This document shows, piece after piece, positions 35,527 to 46,711 of a stretch of DNA of 64,000 nucleotides. The DNA lies in the NCBI RefSeq assembly GCF_003150675.1, contig NZ_QGGB01000008.1, positions 62,001 to 126,000 of the forward strand, in the 5' to 3' direction. The notes under the pieces were generated by a model. That model was given only the letters and a program-made list of their open reading frames with translations, had not been told where the DNA came from and did no database searches. How positions within the stretch are numbered: position 1 is the stretch's first letter; every line of letters begins with the position of its first letter. Origin of the DNA: Rhodohalobacter mucosus. Lineage in GTDB: Bacteria; Bacteroidota; Rhodothermia; Balneolales; Balneolaceae. Both the position numbers and the translations under genes were made by a program.

Positions 35527-38346
35527 TCAGTTCAGCAGTATGGGTTCACCATAGCCAAGCTGTCTCAGCCGCGGAAGCTGGGTTCTTGCGTCTCCCACAA
35601 TCACATATACCATCTTGCCCGGATTGGCATAGGTTCGTGCAAGACGCGTAATTTCATCCAGCGTCATATCCCGGACAATTTGCTGACGTTGCGTAATGTA
35701 GTCAGCCTCCCAGCCGTTCATGCTCATGGTTTCCAGAATGTTCAGTTTGGCACCCAGCGTTTCAAACGCCCGTGCGTTGCTTTTGAGCAGAAAGCTTTTG
35801 GTGTTTTCAAGATCCTCCTGGGTAAATGTTTCGGGATAATCTTCCAGAATGGTTTTGATTGACTGGAGCGACTCAAGCGTAACGTTACTTCGAACACCGC
35901 TGCTGATTATAAATGGGCCGGGCACATTGGTGCCGGAAAATCCGGATCCGATGCCGTACGTAAACCCTTTCCCTTCGCGAAGCTCCTGGGTGAGGCGCGA
36001 TGCAAAACCTCCCCCGCCCAGCTTATAGTTCATCACCACGGCCGGGTAGTAATCCTCATCGGTTTCGGGCATGGAAAGGTACCCGATTCTTAGCACCGAC
36101 TGCGAAGCATTGGGCACATCATAGAAAAATACAGCCGCCTCTTCTCTGCCTTCAGGAAAAATGACAGAGGTATTGGGGATCTCTTTAGGCTGCCACAGCT
36201 CATTCAGCTCGTCCAGCGAGCTTACCACCTCATCACGTCCTGCGGAACCGGCTACATGCATGCTTGTTATCGTGGGCGACACATATGCCTCATAGTAAGC
36301 TTTCAGGTCGTCCATCGTAATAGCCTCAACACTTTCAACCGTACCGATGGGGTTTCTGGAGAAGATGTGATCCTCACCGTAAATCACTTTGTTAAACTCA
36401 TTGGTGGCAATGCTATTCGGGCTCGACTGCTGCTGTGCGATCCGGCTGATCACGCTCTGCCTGGCAAGTTCAAATTCCCGCTCATCCCAGCGAGGCTCGA
36501 GCAGTATTTCCTGCGCCAATTTCAGCGTCTCTTCATAGTTTTTCGTCAGCGTGTTGGCAGATAATGTGATGTCCTGCCGTCCCGAGGAGACATTGATAGA
36601 CGCCCCCAGCAGGTCAATCGCCTGCTCCAGCTCAGCCGGTGTTCTGTTGGCCGTTCCGCGGGTCAGCATCTCTGCAAGCAGGTTGGATACACCAATCTTT
36701 TCAGGATCCTCAGCTATCATGCCGCTCTCTATCCGCAGGTTAAACCGCACAAGCGGGAGCTCATCATTTTCAATTCCATAAATTTTCATTCCGTTCGTGC
36801 TCTCAGCGGTCCAAACTTCCGGAACACGTATCTCCGGTGAGGCTCCATACGGAGGTTCAACGCTTCGGTCGAACGAGGATGGTGTGCGCTCGTAAGGAGT
36901 ATCTTCCGGGAGCTCAAATGCTTCCCCTTCACCCTGAGCCACGATCTCCTCGATAGCCACTTCAGCTTCCGAAGAACCCGCCAGTACAAGCTCCGTTTCA
37001 CCAAGGGGCACGAAACTGGTGGCAACAAACGGCTGGTCTTTCACATAAGTCTCATATACGCGGCGAACGTCTGCAAGCGTCACATCCAGCGTTTTCCTGA
37101 TATCCTCATTGATATATCCCGGGTCACCGGCAAAGATATTGTACTGCGCAAGCTGAAAGGCTTTGCCCAAAACACTCTGCAGGCCATTGTAGAAACCGGT
37201 CTCAATACCGGCCTTTACCCGCACCAGGTCGTTTTCCGTAAATCCATTCTCTTCGTATCGCGCAAACCCTTTCTCAATGGCCGCATATACGTCGTTGAGA
37301 TCAGTTTCAGCGAACGCACGTACGCGCAATGTGATTTCACCCGCCAGTTCCGAGTTTCCGCTGAACATACTCACGCCGGAACTCAGCTCTTCTTCTTCAA
37401 CAATTACCTCATAAAGCGGTGCTGTTTTCCCGTCTGATAGCAGCTGCGCTAGAATATCCAGCGCATAGGCGTCGTCGTGGTATAGCTCCACACCGGGCCA
37501 TGTAAGCCGCAGCTCCGGAAGGCGCGCATAATTGTCTTCGTGATACAGTTTTTTGATCTCCGACAGGTCCGACCCTCTTGTTGCAAGGGGCTCTATCTCT
37601 TCACCGGCCGGGATTTCATCAAAGTACTTGTGCACCCACTCACGGGCCTGGTCAGAGTCGAAATCTCCCGCAATAACGAGCGTGGCATTGTTCGGTACAT
37701 ACCATGTGTTGTAAAAATTGATGACATCATCAAGGGTAGCTGCCTGAAGATCATCCAGCGACCCGATGACCTGCCAGCTGTAAGGGTGGTCTTCCGGATA
37801 GAGGTTCTTGCCGATCACATAGCCGGTGTGTCCGTATGGTGCATTATCCACACCCTGACGCTTCTCATTTTTTACCACCTGCTTCTCTTTCTCCAGAACC
37901 ATCTCATTTACGGTGTTGATGAAAAAGCCCAATTTATCGGCTTCGGCCCAGATCATCTTTTCAAGTGCATCATTAGGCACGGTCTGAAAGTAATTCGTGC
38001 GGTCACGGCTTGTGGACCCGTTGGCTCCGGAGCCGCCAATCCGGCTGCTCATTTGATCCAGTCCGCCACGGCCCAGGTTTTCAGACTCAAGAAAGAGAAG
38101 ATGCTCAAAAAGATGGGCAAACCCGGTTCTTCCGGGCAGTTCTCGCGCGGAACCAACATGGAACGTGAGGGCAACAGCCGTTACAGGATCCGAATCGTCC
38201 TTGTGAAAAATGACCTCCAATCCGTTGTCGAGAACAAATTTTTCATAATCCACAGAAAAATCCTTCTGCCCCGGCGGAGTGCACGATGATTGCAGTATCA
38301 GGGCAGATAAAAGAACGAAAAAAGCTGATAATCTCAGAAAATTCAT
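35527..38346 (-). CDS. M16-family zinc metallopeptidase, two-domain lipoprotein
   Basis: 939 residues from the ATG at 38346; this start gives a lipoprotein signal ending LQSSC (Cys22), while an earlier in-frame start (38454) does not. The first M16 domain carries the inverted zinc motif HLFEH (HxxEH) near residue 77 with the distal Glu ~75 residues later. The second, inactive M16 half contains 'RLTQELREGKGFTYG' near 815-830, the substrate-clamp Arg/Tyr region. The fused pitrilysin-like layout suggests peptide digestion in the periplasm. Single gene, divergent from ispH. Confidence 0.92.
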   Translation of the reverse strand: MNFLRLSAFFVLLSALILQSSCTPPGQKDFSVDYEKFVLDNGLEVIFHKDDSDPVTAVALTFHVGSARELPGRTGFAHLFEHLLFLESENLGRGGLDQMSSRIGGSGANGSTSRDRTNYFQTVPNDALEKMIWAEADKLGFFINTVNEMVLEKEKQVVKNEKRQGVDNAPYGHTGYVIGKNLYPEDHPYSWQVIGSLDDLQAATLDDVINFYNTWYVPNNATLVIAGDFDSDQAREWVHKYFDEIPAGEEIEPLATRGSDLSEIKKLYHEDNYARLPELRLTWPGVELYHDDAYALDILAQLLSDGKTAPLYEVIVEEEELSSGVSMFSGNSELAGEITLRVRAFAETDLNDVYAAIEKGFARYEENGFTENDLVRVKAGIETGFYNGLQSVLGKAFQLAQYNIFAGDPGYINEDIRKTLDVTLADVRRVYETYVKDQPFVATSFVPLGETELVLAGSSEAEVAIEEIVAQGEGEAFELPEDTPYERTPSSFDRSVEPPYGASPEIRVPEVWTAESTNGMKIYGIENDELPLVRFNLRIESGMIAEDPEKIGVSNLLAEMLTRGTANRTPAELEQAIDLLGASINVSSGRQDITLSANTLTKNYEETLKLAQEILLEPRWDEREFELARQSVISRIAQQQSSPNSIATNEFNKVIYGEDHIFSRNPIGTVESVEAITMDDLKAYYEAYVSPTITSMHVAGSAGRDEVVSSLDELNELWQPKEIPNTSVIFPEGREEAAVFFYDVPNASQSVLRIGYLSMPETDEDYYPAVVMNYKLGGGGFASRLTQELREGKGFTYGIGSGFSGTNVPGPFIISSGVRSNVTLESLQSIKTILEDYPETFTQEDLENTKSFLLKSNARAFETLGAKLNILETMSMNGWEADYITQRQQIVRDMTLDEITRLARTYANPGKMVYVIVGDARTQLPRLRQLGYGEPILLN

Positions 38347-38528
38347 AAAAATTGCTGTGTGTGGGATCATTATAAAGAGTGATATGAAACATAAGTTACA
38401 CGAAATGACGGACAAGAAGTTATAAAGATTGTTACAACCTGATGCGTGAATCATTCTCCTGCTTCACGTGTTTCTCTGATGAACTTCGTATCTTAAGGCA
38501 AACGAAATATTGAGCATCCACTCCTTAC

Positions 38529-39776
38529 ATGGCCCGTAAAGAATTTGACATTCCAGATATCTATCGCTCTCCTGTTATCCGAAAGGTGAAGGAGGCAAAT
38601 CAAATAACCGATCCCAGAAAAAAAGATCTCTCCCCGACAGAACTTGATTTTGGGCCCCTTTCGTTTTTGATTCCCCGTCACTTTGGTTTTTGCTACGGAG
38701 TGGAAAACGCCATCGATATTGCGTATCGCACGGTAGAGCAGAATCCGGAGAAAAATATCTACCTGCTCAGTGAGATGATTCACAATCCAACGGTGAACGA
38801 AGATCTTGAGAAAAAAGGCGTAAAATTTCTATTCGAAACGGATGGCAGCATTCGTATCCCTTTTGATGACCTTGATGCGGAAGATATCGTGATTGTCCCT
38901 GCTTTCGGCACCACACTTGAGATTCAGGAACAGCTTCAGGCAAAAGGAATTGATCCCTACCAGTACAACACCACCTGCCCGTTTGTTGAAAAAGTATGGA
39001 AAAGAGGGAATCAACTGGGTAAAAAAGGGTATAGCCTGGTTGTACATGGCAAGCATGAACATGAGGAGACCCGCGCAACCTTTTCACACAGCGCCGACCA
39101 TTCGGCAGTCGTAGTAGTGCTCAATCCGGAAGAAGCGCAAATCCTTGCCGAGATCATGACCGAAAAGCGTCCGCTCGACGATTTTGATACCTATTTCGGC
39201 CACAAAAGTACGGAAGGATTCAACCCTCTTAAAGACCTGGAGCACTTCGGGGTTATCAACCAAACCACCATGCTGGCTACCGAAACCCAAAAAGTGATGG
39301 ACATCCTGAAAGAGGCGGCCCGTGAGCGCTTCGGCGAAGAGAACGTACAAAATCACTTCGCTGACACATCAGACACCCTGTGTTATGCCACAAACGAAAA
39401 TCAGTCGGCCACCTATGCACTTGCGGATGCAAACCCGGACCTTGCGGTTGTTGTGGGCGGATACAACTCCTCGAATACCATGCACCTGGTTGAAATTCTG
39501 GAGCACCACTGCCCTACGTTTCATATTCGCGATGCGGGTGAGTTTGATTCTCCAGACCGAATTCACCACTTCAATCAATGGAAGAAAAAGATCATGCTCA
39601 CCGAAAACTGGCTGCCTCAGGAGAGAAACAGCCTGAAAATAGCGCTGACTTCCGGGGCCTCATGCCCCGATGTTCTGGTTGATGAGGTGCTGTTAAAGAT
39701 ACTCACCTTCTTTCCAAAAGCGCGAAGTGTGGAAGATGTGATCAGCCCATTTGAGGAGTCAGCCGTCGAGGAGTAG
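38529..39776 (+). CDS. ispH: 4-hydroxy-3-methylbut-2-enyl diphosphate reductase
   Basis: 415 residues, last enzyme of the MEP isoprenoid pathway. The three cysteines that hold the Fe-S cluster are in 'HFGFCYGVENAI' (Cys~56), 'TTCPFVEKVW' and 'SGASCPD'. 'HNPTVNEDLEKKGV' follows the family. It is ~100 residues longer than the E. coli enzyme (316) and follows the plant/cyanobacterial form, including 'HGKHEHEET'. The N-terminal 45 residues are an added segment. Isolated from other isoprenoid genes. Confidence 0.95.
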   Translation: MARKEFDIPDIYRSPVIRKVKEANQITDPRKKDLSPTELDFGPLSFLIPRHFGFCYGVENAIDIAYRTVEQNPEKNIYLLSEMIHNPTVNEDLEKKGVKFLFETDGSIRIPFDDLDAEDIVIVPAFGTTLEIQEQLQAKGIDPYQYNTTCPFVEKVWKRGNQLGKKGYSLVVHGKHEHEETRATFSHSADHSAVVVVLNPEEAQILAEIMTEKRPLDDFDTYFGHKSTEGFNPLKDLEHFGVINQTTMLATETQKVMDILKEAARERFGEENVQNHFADTSDTLCYATNENQSATYALADANPDLAVVVGGYNSSNTMHLVEILEHHCPTFHIRDAGEFDSPDRIHHFNQWKKKIMLTENWLPQERNSLKIALTSGASCPDVLVDEVLLKILTFFPKARSVEDVISPFEESAVEE

Positions 39777-39805
39777 GAGCCCGCAGACTGCTTAAGCTGA
39801 TCATT

Positions 39806-40813
39806 TCAATCCGGGATAATATTAAAATATGAAACGCGCGTTGGCTGGATGCTTCTGAGTCTGACGTTGAATTCGTCCGATATCTTCTCAACCTGTGGTG
39901 TAATAAATCCCGTGGTATCCCTTTCAAGCTCTTCGTAGTCTACGTAGACGGAAAATGGACGGGTACCCTGAACATCGGAATAGAGCTCTATAGGAACATC
40001 AAACCTGACTGTAACGGATGATGGATTGTACGTGACAGCCTTGCCGGCCGGCAGGTTCCGGGTTCTTACAGGAATTCTCGCCTCAGCCTCTGTATATTCC
40101 GACACATCCACGCGAAGCGTAACTTCCGTCGGTTCAACGGAAATATTAGACTCTGCGGATTCAAGCTGAATAGTTTCTTCAAAGCTGCGGTTGATATCAT
40201 CAAAACCGGTCTGAACCGTTTGCCATGAGTCAATTTCATCCAGGCGGGATGTTGCAGCCGTCACGGTCACGCTGTCCGGCTCCAGTGCGGGATCCTGCAA
40301 AAGGCCAAACTGGCTTCGAAAATCAAGCTGTACACTGGAGACCACTGGAACGCGTTTAGACGCTTTTTCTTCCGTTTCAATCGTGATCACAACCGGATCA
40401 ACCTGCAAAATATTCAGATTTGAGAATGCCCCCATCTGATTACGCACCTGCTCGTTGAGATTAATCTGCCTGGCTTCGGCAGCAATACTGATGCGCGGAG
40501 GATTGGTATATACCGGAAGCAGGTTCCACCCCTCACCCGTCACATTTACGGATGCATGTTCCGGTATATCGCTGCTCAGAGCAAGATTTTCAGGCAGGTT
40601 GACAAGCTGTATCGGTACCTCAACAGTGATATTGAACTCACGGCTCAGATTTACCATAAACCACAGACCCATTGCAATCAGAAATGCAATGGAAAATACG
40701 ATAACCCGTTCACGTCCAAAAAAATTGGAGTCGTCTCCTTCTTCGGGTGTTCCTGAGCTGCCGCTTTTGAAGAACTCTTTTATGCGTTCCGATATAAAAG
40801 TAAAGATGTTCAT
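39806..40813 (-). CDS. YbbR-domain membrane protein (CdaR-like)
   Basis: 335 residues. A cytoplasmic N-terminal ~40 residues, one membrane span (about 36-55), then two to three YbbR repeats outside, each with the pattern 'P..V.V.G....L..' (for example 'HASVNVTGEGWNLLPVY'). In Firmicutes such proteins modulate the diadenylate cyclase CdaA; no cdaA gene is beside it here, so that role is only a possibility. Lies 27 bases after dciA, probably at the end of a recF-dciA-ybbR run. Confidence 0.82.
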   Translation of the reverse strand: MNIFTFISERIKEFFKSGSSGTPEEGDDSNFFGRERVIVFSIAFLIAMGLWFMVNLSREFNITVEVPIQLVNLPENLALSSDIPEHASVNVTGEGWNLLPVYTNPPRISIAAEARQINLNEQVRNQMGAFSNLNILQVDPVVITIETEEKASKRVPVVSSVQLDFRSQFGLLQDPALEPDSVTVTAATSRLDEIDSWQTVQTGFDDINRSFEETIQLESAESNISVEPTEVTLRVDVSEYTEAEARIPVRTRNLPAGKAVTYNPSSVTVRFDVPIELYSDVQGTRPFSVYVDYEELERDTTGFITPQVEKISDEFNVRLRSIQPTRVSYFNIIPD

Positions 40814-40840
40814 TTCTCGAAGGTACTATGAGCGGGTGAC

Positions 40841-41149
40841 TTATGCACGCACAACGATCTCTTTTACCACTTTAGAGCCTACTTTCTCATTCAGTTTCTT
40901 TGCAATCGAGTATCTGTTTGCGTGAATTTCATGGCGCCAGGCTTCATTTTCTACATGTAAAATAAGTTTACTGCCCTCAAAACGCAGATTCTTTGTTACA
41001 GAGCTGATTCTCTCACCTACAACGTCAGGCCAGAAATGAAGCACCATTCCCCTTTTCAATTCTGTCTGGTGAGGTACTTTCTTCAAAAACTCCCTGAGGA
41101 GCTGATTCATTGACTGTGGTTTTCTGCCAAATGCCATATTCTTATCCAT
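40841..41149 (-). CDS. DciA-like DUF721 protein
   Basis: 102 residues from the ATG at 41149. DUF721 / DciA N-terminal domain, with 'FLKKVPHQTELKRGMVLHFWPDVVGERI' in the usual order (given here as separate conserved blocks LKRGM and WPDVVG). DciA-type proteins load the replicative helicase DnaB in bacteria without DnaC. The stop of recF and this start overlap as TGATG, a coupling arrangement. An earlier in-frame start at 41191 would reach inside recF. Confidence 0.85.
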   Translation of the reverse strand: MDKNMAFGRKPQSMNQLLREFLKKVPHQTELKRGMVLHFWPDVVGERISSVTKNLRFEGSKLILHVENEAWRHEIHANRYSIAKKLNEKVGSKVVKEIVVRA

Positions 41150-42279
41150 CAAAATTTCCGTGTTACCTCTCCGGCCGAAACGGTAAACCATGCATTATTA
41201 TCCGTCTCAGTAAACTGTTCTTTTGAAAAAGGGCGATCATTTGCGGAGGTGATGAACGTCTGACCCTTGTGACGGTTCAGCGTTTCTGTAATTATGTCCG
41301 TTTTTTCCTGATCCAGATTACCAAATACATCATCCAGAAGCATGATCGGCAGATCGTCCAGCTCATCAGAATAATAAAAAAGCTGAGCCATCTTCAGCGC
41401 CATTGAGAAAAGGCGGTGCTGACCCTGCGATCCATAATTGCGAAGCTCCATATCACCCAGGTAAAATACAATTTCATCCCGGTGCGGCCCAATAATCGTT
41501 TGCTCCCTTTCCAGTTCTTTTTCAAAGTTTTCAGCGAGCAACCTGCTGAATTCCGTTTTTACATGATCTTCAGATTCCCGTTCATCAACAATAGTTTGAT
41601 ACGTTAGCGATGGTTCCAGGTTGAAACCGGAGATGGTTCTGTATTGCAGTGCCAGGTACCTTTTAAACTGGTTCAGAACTTCAGCGCGCTTAACTATAAT
41701 CGCTGAACCCGTTTCTACAAGCTGCACGTTCCAGGGCTCCAGCAGCGACTCCACGAGAGATACGGGACCGCGGGTTTCCTGCAACACCCTGTTTCTCTGC
41801 TTTCTTATTTTTCGGTATCGAAGCAGATCGCGCAGGTATTTTGGTGATATCTGACTGATCAGCGCATCCAGAAAAGAACGCCGTTCCACAGGTCCTTCGC
41901 TTGTCAGTTTCAGGTCTTCAGGGCTGAGCACAACAACCGGTACCATCCCGATCAGGTCAGAAAGACGGTCGAGCGGGCTGTCATTGACGAAAATCTTTTT
42001 ACCTTCGCCACGTGAGTAGCTGCAGCTCACTTTAAAAGATGCCCGTATCTCACCTTCAAAGTCTCCGTTCACCATAAAATATTTATGATCCTGGTGCGGA
42101 ACGTACTGATCGCTGGATGTTACAAAACTGCGGCTCATGCATAAGTAGTGAATGGCATCGATCAGATTGGTTTTCCCGGCGCCATTCGGACCCGTAATCA
42201 AATTCAGATGCGGGGCAAACCTTACCTCAGTCTCCTCATGATTTCTGAAATGAGTCAGCTTTAACCGGTTAATGCGCAT
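41149..42279 (-). CDS. recF: DNA replication/repair protein RecF
   Basis: 376 residues. SMC-like ATPase that brings RecA to gapped DNA with RecO and RecR. Walker A GPNGAGKT at about 30-37, the ABC signature-like 'YGSQGQHRLFSMALK' near residue 285, and Walker B 'IMLLDDVFGNLD' near 313. Normal length. It is followed by dciA, with overlapping TGATG. It is not in the classical dnaA-dnaN-recF order; dnaA is ~8 kb away. Confidence 0.95.
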   Translation of the reverse strand: MRINRLKLTHFRNHEETEVRFAPHLNLITGPNGAGKTNLIDAIHYLCMSRSFVTSSDQYVPHQDHKYFMVNGDFEGEIRASFKVSCSYSRGEGKKIFVNDSPLDRLSDLIGMVPVVVLSPEDLKLTSEGPVERRSFLDALISQISPKYLRDLLRYRKIRKQRNRVLQETRGPVSLVESLLEPWNVQLVETGSAIIVKRAEVLNQFKRYLALQYRTISGFNLEPSLTYQTIVDERESEDHVKTEFSRLLAENFEKELEREQTIIGPHRDEIVFYLGDMELRNYGSQGQHRLFSMALKMAQLFYYSDELDDLPIMLLDDVFGNLDQEKTDIITETLNRHKGQTFITSANDRPFSKEQFTETDNNAWFTVSAGEVTRKF

Positions 42280-42400
42280 CTGGCAGGTTTAAAGGTGAAA
42301 TAATCAACACGGTAATGTACACCGATACGCACAATTTTTCGAATAACGAAAAACTTCACGACAGCAGATCCTGGTTTGGCGAACAGGAGGTATATGGAAT

Positions 42401-43903
42401 CTACTCAATTGCAAGGGCACTGTATACACCATTAGACCAGCCAAAGCCATCCTGTAACGGATATTCACCCCCGCCTCCCTTCTTTGACAGATCTTCAACA
42501 TTGTATTTCTCTACCATCTTGCCTGTCCGCAAATAAACCGACTTGTTCAGCTTCATCCACCGCGACCGAATGGTAAGTGCGAGATCATTCAATCCATATC
42601 TTTGCAGCCCTTTGTAGGCCATCCATTGAAGCGGAGCCCAGCCATTCGGTGAATCCCATTGCTGCCCTGTTTCAACGGTGGTGGTTATCAGTCCGCCGTC
42701 TTTCAGAAATTTATTCTCCAGATGTGATGCCACAGATTCAGCCTGATACTTCTCCGCCATACCAAAATAGAGTGGGTACACCGCGGCCAGCGACCAGATA
42801 TCCGTCATCTCACGTTCATCGATGCGATAGTCAAAAAAGAAGCCTTTCTCATCACTCCACATCAGATCCTGTATGGCACTCTTCCTGATGGCAGCAAGAC
42901 GGGTATATTTTTGCGCCTTTTCAGTCTCTCCCTCAACCCGGTACCAATCTGCAAGCTTTTCCTCCATATACCAGATAAGTGAGTTCAGGTCAACAGGTAA
43001 AATATTGGTCGTCTCCATGCTCGAAAGATTCATAACATCGGCGAACCACCGGCTGCTGAAATCCCAGCCCGATTCACACGCTGCGCGAATATTGCGAAAC
43101 AGTTTCTCTCGCTGATCTGTTGGAAAATCTTCTGCAAGCTTCATGTCCTCATACCAGGACTCTTCGCGGGGTGCCGGAAAGTCATCCCAGTATCTGTTCA
43201 ATGTAACGGGGCCCGACTCTGTTTCGACTTTTACGGAGCGACGCCCCGTGCCACCTGTTTCATCCATCCAGAACATGTACTCTTTTTCGACCGCGGGCAG
43301 AAAGCTCCTTATTTTTTCGCTGCCGTGAAGCGTTACAACCATATCGGCCATCGGAGCAAAAAAAGGAGGCTGGGACCGGCTAAGGTAGTACGCCCTGTTT
43401 CCATTGGGAATGTGGCCGGTAGTGTTTATCAGGTGCCGAAAATTTTCTGCCATGGCAAGCACCATATCCGGATATCCGTCAGCATTCAGGCCCTGAGCCG
43501 TAAAATAACTGTCCCAATAGTAAATTTCGCGAAACCGGCCTCCGGGTACCACATACGGCTTGGGAAGGGGAAGGAGTGTGCTGCCGGGTTTTACGCCGCT
43601 GTCGGGCGATCTGAAAAGTGACGGCCAAAGCTCGCGGATATGGTCACGGCACGACGCTTTTTGTTCGATTTGAACGCCTTCTCCAGATGAAGAAGGGCCG
43701 CTGAAATGCCTGTTCACAAATTCTTTGAGGTCAAAATCCGGTTCATCTTTCTCTTCCTGATACATCCGTTTAATATCTTCGGGATCCCCAACCGGTGTCA
43801 TATCCACAAAGTGTTTCGAATCTGAAAAGATTCGTGCCTTCTGTACGGCTTCAAACAGTTCTCCTGACAGCTGGATATAGGGTCTTACGTGACTGTTATC
43901 CAT
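42401..43903 (-). CDS. treF: Cytoplasmic trehalase (GH37)
   Basis: 500 residues, no signal peptide. Trehalase signature 1 'PGGRFREIYYWDSYF' near residue 120 and signature 2 'QWDSPNGWAP' near residue 416 are both present, as is the acidic/basic pair region 'ESGWDFSSRWF' near 280. Hydrolyses trehalose to two glucoses. Its start overlaps the stop of the MFS gene by one base (TAATG), so trehalase and transporter form a coupled pair, which suggests uptake and cleavage of trehalose. Confidence 0.94.
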   Translation of the reverse strand: MDNSHVRPYIQLSGELFEAVQKARIFSDSKHFVDMTPVGDPEDIKRMYQEEKDEPDFDLKEFVNRHFSGPSSSGEGVQIEQKASCRDHIRELWPSLFRSPDSGVKPGSTLLPLPKPYVVPGGRFREIYYWDSYFTAQGLNADGYPDMVLAMAENFRHLINTTGHIPNGNRAYYLSRSQPPFFAPMADMVVTLHGSEKIRSFLPAVEKEYMFWMDETGGTGRRSVKVETESGPVTLNRYWDDFPAPREESWYEDMKLAEDFPTDQREKLFRNIRAACESGWDFSSRWFADVMNLSSMETTNILPVDLNSLIWYMEEKLADWYRVEGETEKAQKYTRLAAIRKSAIQDLMWSDEKGFFFDYRIDEREMTDIWSLAAVYPLYFGMAEKYQAESVASHLENKFLKDGGLITTTVETGQQWDSPNGWAPLQWMAYKGLQRYGLNDLALTIRSRWMKLNKSVYLRTGKMVEKYNVEDLSKKGGGGEYPLQDGFGWSNGVYSALAIE

Positions 43904-45153
43904 TATTCTGCGGTTTTATTGTTTAAATCAAATTGTTCGCGCTTTCTCCTGTAGGGTATCAGTATCAAAAAAAGGAGCACAAGCGGCACCAGTGTAAAAT
44001 AGAATGCTGTTTGTCCGTCCAGTCGTCCGAACAGAAACCCGGTAACCATAGACCCGCTTGTACCGCCCAGTGCTGAGAAAATCACGATAAGCCCCGTCAT
44101 ACCGCTCTGTCTGTTTTTGGGAAGGGCACTCAAAATTGATGAACTGAGCGTAGGGTAAATTGGAGCAAGAAAAAGACCGATTGCAGGCAGCACATAGGCG
44201 GCAAAAGGTACTTCTGCCCAACCGGTTATAGATCCCGGTTCAATTCCAATAGTAAGCGGAAGCACCAGAAGCACCAGAACCGAAGCCATAATAAGGCTGG
44301 TTTGCAGCACATAAAACCAGTTCAGTTTTTTCATAACGTATCCGCCGAGAATACGGCCCGCTGCAAGTGCTCCCGCATAAATACTGGTAATCTGTACACT
44401 GATTGCGTCGGGCAGCTGAAGTACCTGGTAATTAAATGTAGGCAGCCATGTGTTGATCGCCTGTTCGATATACACATAGAGAAAAGCTCCAAGAATGAAA
44501 AAGATGACGACCGCGTACTTAATCAGCCCGATCATATCCTTGAAATCCTGAAGAGGATTGTCGGTCTCTGTTTTGATGGAGCTTTCATCCAGTTCGGTAC
44601 TCAGCAGCAGAATCAGCGCCATCGCACCGATGCCTGCAAGCACCCAGTATGTGTCGAGCCACGTAATTGAGTCGCTGCTGTTGGCGATATCAATAAAAAA
44701 GCCGAACAGCCAGAATCCGCTGAGCACACCAATCATAAAGAACCCCTCCAGAATACTCATAAAACTGGCGTGCTCATTGGCGTTATCCGTAACCAGGCTC
44801 ACGGTTGAGTAGACAGATATTTTTATGAGTGCAAAGCTGACGCCCACCATGGCAAAGAGCATCTGCGACATTGCAAAGCCCCCAAACAGTGGCATCATGA
44901 TACTGCCAATAATTACCACGCTTAAACCGGTAATCATTGCACGCTTATACCCGAACCTGGGAATGTACGAGGCCAGCAAAAAGGAGGCGATGGCTATGGA
45001 CAGATCTTTCCAGGCTTCAAGCACACTGGCCGATTCCGGATTAACTCCAAAATCATTGATCACCTGCAGGATCACCACACCGACACTGTTGAGCAGTATC
45101 GCAAAAATGATATAGTTGATTATCAGGGAAAGCTTCAGTTTCCAGTATTTCAT
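43903..45153 (-). CDS. MFS transporter, probably for a sugar
   Basis: 416 residues with 12 predicted membrane segments. The loop after span 2, 'PRFGYKRAMITG', is the MFS signature region, and the middle loop (about 195-210) is charged. The FHS/FucP-like style suggests a proton-sugar symporter. Upstream partner of trehalase, with overlapping stop/start, so trehalose or a related disaccharide is the likeliest cargo; that is inference from context. Confidence 0.85.
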   Translation of the reverse strand: MKYWKLKLSLIINYIIFAILLNSVGVVILQVINDFGVNPESASVLEAWKDLSIAIASFLLASYIPRFGYKRAMITGLSVVIIGSIMMPLFGGFAMSQMLFAMVGVSFALIKISVYSTVSLVTDNANEHASFMSILEGFFMIGVLSGFWLFGFFIDIANSSDSITWLDTYWVLAGIGAMALILLLSTELDESSIKTETDNPLQDFKDMIGLIKYAVVIFFILGAFLYVYIEQAINTWLPTFNYQVLQLPDAISVQITSIYAGALAAGRILGGYVMKKLNWFYVLQTSLIMASVLVLLVLPLTIGIEPGSITGWAEVPFAAYVLPAIGLFLAPIYPTLSSSILSALPKNRQSGMTGLIVIFSALGGTSGSMVTGFLFGRLDGQTAFYFTLVPLVLLFLILIPYRRKREQFDLNNKTAE

Positions 45154-45285
45154 GATGCGGCCCGGGTTGTATTGAGAAGAAACAGACAGTCGTTATGTAG
45201 AGAGAAAAGTTACTTTCCGACCGGCATACTTCAAACTTTTATTCCTCAAATACCGCAAAAATGCATCCGGAGAAAAGAGAATGGC

Positions 45286-45316
45286 AAAAAAAAGGGAGCA
45301 GCCTGTGCCACTCCCT
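45286..45316 (-). terminator. Intrinsic terminator of eno
   Basis: On the minus strand AGGGAG plus four further pairs (two wobble) close a 4-base ACAG loop (45293-45316), followed by eight T (45293-45286). It begins 37 bases beyond the eno stop. Confidence 0.85.
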
Positions 45317-45352
45317 ATTCCTGATGGAGAACCATTAATCAAAGATACGATC

Positions 45353-46654
<1,302 letters not shown>

Positions 46655-46711
46655 TTAGTTTATATATCGTTTAAATGTAACGCTAATTACTCTTTTCATA
46701 AAGAAAATCCC

